Source: Ambrosia x helenae (Eukaryota > Streptophyta > Magnoliopsida > Asterales > Asteraceae). From it: 64,000 bases of DNA. This document shows, in pieces, positions 56,201 through 64,000 of the stretch. The notes below the pieces were generated by a model. It was given only the letters and a program-made list of their open reading frames with translations. It was not told where the DNA came from and did no database searches. The position numbers and the translations under genes are program-made. The stretch spans positions 30,934,310 to 30,998,309 of the forward strand of contig CM061233.1 in assembly GCA_030844895.1 (NCBI GenBank). Direction: 5' to 3'. Position 1 is the stretch's first letter. Each line of letters begins with the position of its first letter.

Positions 56201-57129
56201 ATTTTGCTAAGACCCTGAGCAACTCCATGTCTGCCATGCCTCTCAGCAGTGATATGGAAAGGGAGGTTAGGGAATCACTTCTTGAACAGATCTTGGCAAC
56301 CATGCCTTATAAAGCAAACAAGAAACAGTTTGCAGGCTGGACCACTCATGCTCTCAGAGAAGAACTCTTAAGAATTGAAGAGATGGCCAAGAATCCCCCA
56401 GCTAAAGTCTATGCCCCTGATTTTAGTAAAGGCAGAGATCCAGCCAAAGCCTTGAAGTTTAAAAGAATGAGACAAGAAATTGTGGCTGCTGACTATGGGG
56501 AGATGAGGTCAGTTGCAAGGTGGTCTGAGTTGAGGTTGGTTGAAACATACAACAGACTGGAAGAAAACAGGAAGAAAGATCCTAACTTACCTAGAAAACC
56601 TGTCTACTCTGATGAACCACTGATGAAGAGACCTCAACAGGCTTTTACATTAGACAACTTACTGGATACCTCTGATCTATCAGCTGCTGCTAGAAGACAA
56701 TTCAAGAAAAAGAAAGAAATGTATGAAGAAGATCAGAAGAAGTTTGCTGATACTTATATAAAGGAGGGCCTCTTCAATCAAGTACATTTTTTCTCAGATC
56801 CCATTATTGATAAGCTCAGAGAACTCATTGGGAGACCTCCATCACCAAACTCATCTAGAATAAAAGTGCACCTCAGCAAATCCTCTGACTCAAAAATTCT
56901 AAAATGGAAGGTCAACAAAGACACCCATGAATTGACTTTGCTCAGGTCAGATGGAGAAGCTCAAAAGCTAAGCATGGATGATACATATAGCCTGTGTGCA
57001 GATGACCTCCAAACACTGCTGAACCTTGAGCTTGAAAGAGATGCAGAAGACCTATTTTCTTTGAACTTTGAGCTACAATTCAAAGGTCAAATCGGAGAAT
57101 GTCTAATGAGAAATAAAGATCAAGAATAA
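53251..57129 (+). pseudogene. A extra 3' ORF, frameshifted
   Basis: The ATG at 53251 starts MDLQDKATHNYLPY. The EFW block (QEFWLNAEVL) is followed by a frameshift near 53445; the second frame gives HTLLLCVSAKS and LIYPRIL, parallel to B. It stops at 54059-54061. Meaningful text then changes frame near 54130 and again near 54495, passes a stop at 55298, and returns to another frame by 55441. The last segment (55441-57129) is open for about 560 codons, Thr/Pro-rich then helical and basic, ending KDQE. DDPINLGDELKYQELTA matches B. At least four frameshifts, so not functional. Role unknown. Confidence 0.75.
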
Positions 57130-57153
57130 AGTTTAGTTTTGGCATCATCTGTT

Positions 57154-57165
57154 CTAGGCGGAGAT
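57154..57165 (+). other. Polypurine tract of A
   Basis: ctaggcggagat before the 3' LTR; the usual uninterrupted purine run contains a C at 57159, possibly a mutation. Confidence 0.7.
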
Positions 57166-57892
57166 TGTTGGGTCTGCTGACCTGAAGAAGAACAGATGAT
57201 TGAAAAGCCAAAATATACTAATAGTTGATCCACACAAATAAACAGTCTTTACAACATACTCTTCCCAAAAGACTGCTGACCCTAACAACTGTTACATCCA
57301 AACAACTGCTGATACAAAGGACTGCTAGATAACAACTAATAGAGAACAACTGCTAACCAAAGGTCTGATGAAGAACAACTGCTGATCAAGTACTAAAGAC
57401 TAAAGGTCTGTTGGAGTCAACAGCACTTAGGCTCCAACAGATGTTGCAAGACCATCAGAGTTTTCCCTCAACAGTAGTTTACCTTACAGTGTTTTGTAAT
57501 ACAACAATAGTTTGTATAGGGCAGATGTTTTATGTTGTTATTCTGTTAGAAGTCACTATCTTAGGTGACGTCAGCACAGGTCACCAGTGGTTTAGATTTG
57601 TCTATAAATAGAACAGTGCTTGTACTGTTCTATTGGTCACACAAAAACATTCTCTCAGACAAACAATCACTGTGTGATCAGGCTGAGGGGAGTACTTGTA
57701 TTTAATTGTAATCTTTCAATCTAATGAAAGCTTTCGATTAAAGAAAACATTTATTCCTATTGCTTTGATTATTGTTTATCATTCCGCTGCACTTTCCATA
57801 TATACTTACATCATTCTAAACAATCAATCTCAGATCCTAACAAGGTCATCTTATTCTAAACATATCAAAACAATCAATCTCAGATCCTAACA
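57166..57892 (+). repeat. 3' LTR of A (727 bp), with junction duplication
   Basis: Starts TGTTGGGTCTGCTGACC. Near the end the 28-mer starting caatcaatctcag and ending aacaaggtca occurs twice (57821-57848 and 57871-57898), carrying host bases aggtca into the LTR. It includes TGACGTCA and TATAAATA as in the 5' LTR. Confidence 0.9.
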
Positions 57893-57897
57893 AGGTC

Positions 57898-58490
57898 ACT
57901 AACCGGGGGTTAAAGAGAATCCTTGAGCGGTCGGTAAATCAAAACCGGAAGGATTGGGCTGACAAGCTGGATGACGCATTGTGGGCCTTCAGGACTACAT
58001 ACAAGACGCCTATTGGGATGATTCCATTTAGGCTTGTCTTTGGTGAAGCGTGTCATCTCCCATCGAGCTTGAGCATAGGGCATTCTGGGCTCTTAAAACA
58101 GCGAATTTGGATCTAAAGACCGGCAGTGAGACCCGTTTCTTGCAGATCCATGAGCTGGAAGAGCTTAGGCAGCAAGCCTATGAGAGCTTGATTTTGTACA
58201 AAGAGCGCACTAAGAGGTTGCATAATAGTCGCCTAAAACACCAGAATGATTTTCAGGTAGGCGACTTGGTCCTGCTTTACAATTCTCGTCTGTGTCTCTT
58301 TCCTGGAAAGTTAAAGTCCCGTTGGACAGGTCCGTACACCGTTAAGGAACTGTATCCATACGGAACTATCTCAATCAAGAATTCTCAGGGTTTGACTTTC
58401 AAAGTCAACGGTCATAGATTGAAAGTCTACATTGACGGACCAGTTGACCAATCCGTAGAGGTAATCGATCTCTACGACCCACGCGCCTAA
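57898..58490 (+). pseudogene. F integrase, C-terminal part
   Basis: Continues from 1585 with the TNRGLKRILERSV text that follows the catalytic Glu in this family, then WADKLDDALWAFRTTYKTPIG and FRLVFGEACHLP. A one-base loss near 58056 shifts the frame; the second frame (ELEHRAFWALK, HNDFQVGDLVLLYNSRL-type text, FPGKLKSRWTGPYTVKEL) runs to the stop at 58488-58490. The GPY/F-like module that ends Athila/Tat integrases is present. No chromodomain is seen. Confidence 0.88.
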
Positions 58491-59104
58491 TAAGTGTTGC
58501 GGGGAAGTGAGTCTAGCTAGCGACTCGATAATAAAATTAGCACGGCGTGTATGGGCGCGCCAAAGGGTAAATATGTAATTAATGTGAATATTTCTTGCTT
58601 TATTTTTAATTTTCGTAGCTTAACGTTCTTTCGAGTGATGTGCAGGTTCGTATCAGTTTTGAGCAGAGCGGAAATGAGCAATGGAGCGCAAACAGTCGAC
58701 AAACAGGTTTAAATTGTTTAAGATGACGTTTTCGGACTAAACAGGGTTGCTGCGCAGCTGCAGGCTGCAATTTCGGCAAGTCTTCAGACTGTGCACGACC
58801 GTGCGAAAATTGTGCACGGTCGTGCGAAAATTGTGCACGGCCGTGCGGACCGGGCTGATCAGCATGCCTGATCAGAACCGGAGTGCAAGGGGAAGTGCAA
58901 AGGATGTGCACGGCCGTGCAGACCAGGCGCACGACCGTGCGGGCCAAAAAGCCCAGCCCAGAAATGGACTACATAAGCATCCTTAACTTTCAAAACCTAA
59001 TAAAACACCTTGCACGAGCGGCTGCACTCCCATTCCCCCTTGTTTTGGCCGAAAACCTCTCTTTTTGCTTGAAATCTTCGCTCCTTCACTTCCTAATCGC
59101 TAAG
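58491..59104 (+). promoter_or_regulatory. F region upstream of its extra ORF: palindrome array, TATA-like site, leader exon
   Basis: From 58792 to 58940 five copies of a GC-rich inverted motif (tgcacgaccgtgc, tgcacggtcgtgc, tgcacggccgtgca) lie within 150 bp; the copy at 58907-58920 is a perfect 14-bp palindrome. A weak TATA-like ctacataagc follows (58969-58978), then a leader rich in cttc/ctcc ending at a splice donor TAAG|GTATGT (59105). 58491-58790 holds nothing recognisable. The promoter role is inferred. Confidence 0.5.
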
Positions 59105-59696
59105 GTATGTTCCCTTTAATAATTTTGCACACCTTATACATATTATTAGGTCAGATCTGTATGTTTTATGTTCTTTAGGTTAAAGATTTGGGGGTTTCTT
59201 CATAATACTATAATAACCCACGAATCTTGTTTAGGTTTGTTTAATGTATGTTAGATTTTTGAATAATCTTGTTGAAACCATGCACGCCCATACCCAAATC
59301 ACTGTTAATGTGAGTTTATTTGAAATATATGAGAGATTTGGGTGTTTTTGTTTGAAATTTTTTGAAAATCTGGAACGTGTGCATGCTTGTGCACCTAACC
59401 CGCATGACCGTGCGAGGTCAGGTGCACCAACTCGTGCACTGGCAGTGCAGCTTGGAATCACGAGCTGAACTGCCTTGCACGGTCAGCTGCACGGTCGTGC
59501 GCATGATGTGCGTGCCGAGAAACTGTACTGCACTGCCGTGCACAAGGCAGTGCAGCCTCTAACCTGACCAAAAACCAAGGGTGCACGGTTGTGCAATAGA
59601 TGCTGATTCAGGTCAGAATGCACGCAGGTCCGTTTTGGACATCTGGGACCTCCGTTTTTTGTGTACTAGCAGCTGTGTATTCATCTTTGTGTGCAG
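59105..59696 (+). other. Candidate intron in the F leader
   Basis: Begins GTATGTTCCC after AAG and ends catctttgtgtgcag at 59696, directly against the ATG at 59697. Length 592 bp, T-rich first half. A second cluster of gcacggtc/gtgcac motifs lies inside it at 59375-59600. Both splice signals are close to the plant consensus. Confidence 0.55.
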
Positions 59697-60985
59697 ATGG
59701 CCCACGACTTCGTAGTATTCGACAACCGAGACAAGAAGGAAGCACCGTGCATCGACAAACTCATGAAGCTATTGAACCGGTGGAACTCGTTTGGTGTTCC
59801 TATTCGGCTCAACTTAGAGCTACTGACCAAGCTGAATCAGCGTGAAAGATTTGATGGGTTTGTCTCGCTAAATATGGCGAAGCTGCTGAGCATAAACCAA
59901 CCGGTCTACAGGGAGATAACGATTGAGTTCTTAGCGTCCTTCTCGTACAAGAAACCAAAGGAAGGGTGTATAAGGACTTCCACGACAAAGATATTCGGTG
60001 TAGGCTCTGCGGGAAGTGGTACCATTGGTCAGTAGCACGACTGGGGAGGAAGCTAGGAATCTACGAGCATTTGGAGACCAACTCGGAAGACTTTTGCGGT
60101 GTCCACAGCTTCGTAGACAATGACGAGCGGGCTGCGTTTTGGGCGTCGATTGCCGTTGGTATACCTTATAACCTGAGGTCTGCCAAGACAACTAGGATTA
60201 AGGACCCACTTCTCCGCCTATTACACCATGTTTTCAGCCACACTATCTGTGGCCGAAAGGACAGTTCGGGGAACTGTCCCACTCCCGATCTTCTATTTCT
60301 ATATCTTTTTTACGAGGGTGCCCCGCTGAACTTGGCCGCACGGATGGCCGAGTTCTTTCTTACTGCTGGGGGTACCAAAGACGGGAGTGAGATTCATGGG
60401 GGAGAGTACGTCACCCAGATCGGCGAGGCATAAGGAGTTCTGACCGGCGAGGTCAAGGCCACGCTGACAGTGGTCACTACTGGGGTTACACTAGACCTCA
60501 GATCACTCAGGTCTCAGAACCTGATTGTTGACACGGATGGGGGTCCACGCCTTATTAGCCAGGACGTTATATTGGACCTCGTACCACCACCAGAGGAGGA
60601 GGACGAGGAAATGCATGAGCAGCACCCAGGAGGCGGTGGTGACGCGCCACACTCTCCACAGCACTCTCCTCAGCACTTCCAGCCTTAGGATCAGCAGTGG
60701 CTTCCCAGCATCCCGACATACCCTGAGTTCTACTATCGGTTCCAGGCGATGGAGCTGAACATGCAGAACATCGGCGCATAGCAGGTGCAGATTAGACAGG
60801 ACCAGCAGTATATGTGGTCCATTATGGATCGTGTGCAGCAGGATGTCAGGTACAGCTTTGAGTACCTCTTTGTCAGGTTAGAGTCGGTGCATCCGGGTAA
60901 CTTCAACAACCCGCCCATGTTCCCTTATGGTGCACCTGGCGACCACTCAGGAAGCTCCGGTCAGCACCACAGGGACGACCAGTAG
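59697..60985 (+). pseudogene. F extra 3' ORF (Athila-type)
   Basis: The ATG at 59697 opens MAHDFVVFDNRDKKEAPC. After about 85 residues (FDGFVSLNMAKLLS, ITIEFLASF) a frameshift between 59940 and 59970 moves to a second frame: CRLCGKWYHWSVARLGRKLGIY, HHVFSHTICGRKDSSG, LLFLYLFY. Stops at 60431, 60686 and 60779 break this frame, which still reads sensibly to 60985 (Pro/Glu/His-rich, then FEYLFVRLESVHPGN). The layout resembles ATHILA ORF-1-type proteins found in plant gypsy elements. No membrane anchor is visible. Less AT-rich than the surrounding DNA. Confidence 0.7.
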
Positions 60986-61400
60986 CCACTACCGCCTCAT
61001 GCATGAAGTTGTTAGTACTTCTTTTATTATGCTTTCAGTACTTTATTTTCGGGTCTGCGTACCCAAGACAATATTTGTTTGGTTTGTATTATGTTTGAAC
61101 TATTTTTCTTTCAGTATGTTTACATTCAGTATTTATTTTCTTTTTATTTTGTGGATGATTGATGAATGGGTTTGATGAGTTTGTTGTGTCAAGAATGTTG
61201 ATTATGCAGGTAACTGGCGAGCACTGTTATCAGGGCTCATGTCGTCTATTTACCCGGGCGTTTCTTCGACACGAGGGAGTATTATTCTCCTTTTTCCCAC
61301 TATAGATAGCTAATTCATAAACGCTTTCTATTGTCACATTGGGGACAATGTGAGTTTCAATTGTGGGGAGGGATTATATCTTATATCTTGTTTGTCCTCT

Positions 61401-61432
<32 letters not shown>
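60986..61432 (+). other. F 3' noncoding, part 1, with internal polypurine-like signature
   Basis: No coding signal. At 61339-61372 lies ttggggacaatgtgag, then ttgtggggaggga, a text very like the terminal signature of Athila/Tat elements, but 1.7 kb before the LTR. A (GT)n(TA)n microsatellite runs 61401-61432. Confidence 0.6.
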
Positions 61433-61844
61433 CAGGGGGAGGGTTATCTTGAGAACGCTAAATATCGCGAGAACCGTGAGAACAAATGAGAAAACCAATC
61501 AAAATCATTTTTTTCAATACAAACCTAATTATAATCAAAATACAACACTAAAAAACGAATTTTCTTTCCAAATAATTCATCTTTTCTTGCAAAAATACTT
61601 TCAAATTAACTTTTTACACATGTGTAAATGAAACAGTTTACACATGTACAAACAGTAAATTTACACATGTGTAAAAACAATTTATTTCCGTATACGCTAA
61701 AATTTTTACTCGTAAATTGTGTTTTTGGAATTGTATTTTAGTAATAAAGATAAGTGTAAAAAGAAAATTTTGATTTGAATGGTTTTAGATGGCGTTCTCA
61801 CGGTTCGCACGAAATATAGGTGGTCTCAAATTAACTTTCCCCTA
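61433..61844. mobile_element. MITE-like insertion in a TA microsatellite
   Basis: About 410 bp bounded by imperfect terminal inverted repeats: cagggggagggttatcttg at the left, and aattaactttcccctata at the right, whose reverse complement matches about three-quarters of the left end. (TA)n flanks both sides. Internal features: gagaacgc and gcgttctcacggtt near the ends in opposite orientation, and repeated acacatgtgtaa palindromes (61615-61670). No coding capacity. Confidence 0.5.
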
Positions 61845-63054
61845 TATATATATATATATAAAAACCTTTTAAGTACATATATGTATATATATTCATATAA
61901 ACATCAAGCCTAACTAATTTTTGATAAAGATAACTTGAGACACGACAAACAGATGAGATACGAGCGTGTTAGATTCGTACACTTGCACCCATTTCCTTCC
62001 AGTTACGTGAGCGCTTGAGTCTTAGAATAGATTACATTTCTTTGACATGCTTGCGAGTGAGCCGTATGTTTTGTGTAATTTAAAACTTGTCATTACTATA
62101 CTTGTTTAGATCAGAAACATGTGATATTGTATGAATATGATTGAGGCATTTAGGATACCCTTTTGATTTAGCCTTTTCTTTTCATTCTAACTGTTTCCCG
62201 CACCCAAATGTTATCCACTAGTTAACCATGTTGAACCTAATTCCGTGTTTTTCTTATTTACCACACCATTTCACCACTAAACCAAATAGCCTTTTTCTTT
62301 TAAACCTTTTGTGTAAAAACTCGGTTTAGGTTATTGTTTAACTAGTATTTGTATTGTAAATAGTTCGTTTTCGGGTATATCTATTTAGAACCCGTATGTT
62401 GATTACATATCAGATATAGTTCAGTATATATATCATAGATATATATGTTATAAAAAAATATCCAGAAAAATAGAACACCCTAAAATAGGGTGAATTAGCA
62501 GTATTCGAGCAGTTTTTAGAGCTTTAAAGTTAGAAATTATAAGTTAGCTCGATTTAAAATAAAAATCGCCTATATTCGCGTTTGTGTTGTACAGTTGTAT
62601 TAGTTGATATTAGTTAGACATAACCGCCGGGTTTTAGCCGATTTGTCACTGTAAATATCCATTCCATACCCTTACCTTTGCCTAATATTACAACCCGTAT
62701 AAGACCTCTTGATTTGTGCCTTTTCACACGTTAGTTGATGAAGATTAGATCTTTTGACAAGCTTATGATATTGCACAATTCATTGTCTTGGCAATGGAGC
62801 GATTTACACATACACATTACACGTATGTATCATAAATAAAACCGAGCCTGTGTGAACATTGTGAGTCGTGTACGGGTTTGCTCGCTTGTAGATCGGAAGT
62901 GAGTCATTGCTTTTTAGTTATCTTATCACCTGTTTTTAAATCTTGTTAGCTTGACTATTATCATCTGTACATGTTATATTTTATCTTTGTTGCCACTTGG
63001 TGAGTTTTTCGTTTATTTCTATTTAGTTGTTTGCTTGAGGACAAGCAAAGTTCA
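61845..63054 (+). other. F 3' noncoding, part 2
   Basis: AT-rich, no domain or repeat recognised. It ends with ttgcttgaggacaagcaaag (63030-63049), the usual text before the polypurine tract in Athila/Tat elements. Confidence 0.6.
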
Positions 63055-63068
63055 AGTGTGGGGAGGTT
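63055..63068 (+). other. Polypurine tract of F
   Basis: agtgtggggaggtt immediately before TGATATACG, the start of the 3' LTR. Confidence 0.75.
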
Positions 63069-64000
63069 TGATATACGTTAAAATATACATGTTTAAATCC
63101 CCGATTAAACTCCCAAATTACGCGTTTTCGACCATAATTGCACGAATTTGGTACTTAACCGCTTCATATGTTTATTTCAGGTCTTAAACGACGTCCCACG
63201 AGCAAAGTCAAAGAAACCGGGCGAGAAACGAACAAGACGGAAAGTTTCTGCAAAATCAGCCAAGTCTGGGTCACTTGGTTGCGACCAGGAGTGCACATCA
63301 GGTTCTCGGGCATATTGATCAGCACTCCCGTGGACATGCCCGTGTGACTCAGTTTCTCGGGTGCACACCTAGTACCAGGCTACCACCAGACCCGCACGAC
63401 TGTGCACCCTAGGTGCACGGCCGTGCAGAATATCTAGATATTTCCAGAAACGAGCCAGCCACTTGCCCACTTGCATGTCACTTCGTCAAGATAAAGTGCA
63501 CAGCCGTGCACTTTAGGCGCACAGCCGTTCACAAAATCAATGTTTCTATAAAAACAGAGTAGACCACACTGATCAAGTGTTGGGTATTCTCTGGGTGATT
63601 TGGGGCGATTGATGGACCAAACAAGCAGCCAGAAGGCCGTCTAACAAGCTCGGGATTCAAGCCGGATCATCTAGTGTCATCCAATCCATCACATTCAAGC
63701 TTTATGGTTTGATCTATTAAACTTTAAGTTGATTCAAATCTGATTATTTTGGCTTGTTTGTGTTGTTTATGTATTACATTATAGTCTAGGGATAATATCT
63801 AGTAATCGTTAGTAGTAAAAACAATCGTTTGTATGTAATCATGTTTTGTATAATTTTGGCGTTTTTCATGTTTAGATCTTGATGATCATAGCGCAACCTT
63901 GATTCGTTGTTGTTGGATTTGTAGTTGTGTTTGAGTGACTTTGGCGATTGTCGAATGTGTTAGGCGGATAAATGTTGAAAAACCGTCCGTTTAATCGTCC
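63069..64000 (+). repeat. 3' LTR of F (incomplete, runs off window)
   Basis: Starts TGATATACGTT after the polypurine tract. 63394-63531 contains four GC-rich inverted motifs, two of them tgcacggccgtgca (63414-63427) and tgcacagccgtgca (63497-63510). TATAAAAA follows at 63547-63554. The same motif family precedes the extra ORF. No second LTR copy is in the window, so the boundary rests on the tract and TG. Confidence 0.7.

Larger units (their letters stand above)
1586..57892 (+). mobile_element. Sirevirus-like Ty1/copia element A, inserted in F
   Basis: LTRs at 1586-2300 and 57166-57892 begin TGTTGGGTCTGC and end CCTAACA. The flanking 5-mers are aggtt (1581-1585) and aggtc (57893-57897), one mismatch apart. 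After the left LTR come a tRNA-iMet primer site, gag, protease, integrase, RT and RNase H (copia order), then a large extra ORF and a polypurine tract. Removing inserted B (4008-40695) and C2 (40771-47908) leaves about 12.5 kb. Gag-pol from 47914 to 52743 stays in one frame with six stops; the extra ORF has several frameshifts. Sirevirus/SIRE placement is by RT-IN style and the post-pol ORF. Confidence 0.9.
1265..64000 (+). mobile_element. Athila-like Ty3/gypsy element F, the outermost host, split by the 56-kb A nest
   Basis: Visible parts of F are 1265-1585 (integrase core) and 57893-64000 (rest of integrase, leader, extra 3' ORF, noncoding tail, polypurine tract, start of the 3' LTR). The integrase reading stops at 1585 and continues at 57898, so everything between is inserted DNA. 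The C-terminal text (GKLKSRW followed by a GPY/F-type segment), the extra ORF downstream of pol and the tail ending gtgtggggaggtt fit the Athila/Tat branch. The element is degenerate, with frameshifts and stops. Its 5' part (gag, protease, RT) lies left of the window. Confidence 0.75.

Noticed and set aside
58792..58940. CRISPR array or origin of replication
   Set aside because: Motifs are 12-16 bp with irregular spacing and no unique spacers of constant length, in a plant retroelement context.

Overview
This window is a stack of nested plant LTR retrotransposons. I see no cellular gene, rRNA gene or true tRNA gene. AT-rich noncoding DNA, Ty1/copia and Ty3/gypsy elements with tRNA-iMet-type primer sites, and LTRs with plant-style TATA boxes indicate a large repeat-rich eudicot genome. 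The protein style resembles Asteraceae, but that is inference. Element letters are my own.

Layout by insertion order: (F) an Athila-like Ty3/gypsy element is the outermost host (1265-1585 and 57893 to the window end). (A) A Sirevirus-like copia element (1586-57892, about 12.5 kb of its own DNA) sits in F's integrase. (B) A second Sirevirus-like copia (4008-40695, about 10.3 kb of its own DNA) sits in A's gag, and (C2) a long-LTR gypsy-type non-autonomous element (40771-47908) sits further on in A's gag. Inside B are (D), a minus-strand non-autonomous relative of C2 (4711-9466) placed in B's primer-binding site, and (E), a minus-strand copia (15810-37397, about 15.2 kb of its own DNA) placed in B's 3' ORF. 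(C1), a near twin of C2 (28935-35286), sits in E's gag. The chain F>A>B>E>C1 is five levels deep. TSDs are perfect for C1 (ccatt), C2 (catct), D (tcaga) and E (agatg), and have one mismatch for the older A (aggtt/aggtc) and B (attgt/gttgt). The first 1264 bases look like the end of another LTR of the C/D type (G).

A, B and E carry gag, (protease), integrase, RT and RNase H in copia order, all broken by stops, frameshifts or deletions. Each has a large extra ORF (about 1150-1300 codons) between pol and the 3' LTR. F has an unrelated extra ORF in the same position. C1, C2 and D lack pol and must have moved in trans. C1's two LTRs differ by one T as far as I can read, so this insertion is very recent.

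The most interesting pattern is architectural. In A, B, E and F an element-specific array of short inverted motifs lies upstream of the LTR TATA box, and the same motif family recurs upstream of a second TATA-like site that precedes the extra 3' ORF. In E and F a good 3' splice site lies at or within 8 nt of the ORF's ATG, and F also has a matching 5' splice site. This suggests the extra ORF is a separate transcription unit sharing cis elements with the LTR promoter. The C/D family has its own leader-intron signature and pairs of pol III A/B-box-like modules inside the LTRs of C1 and C2.
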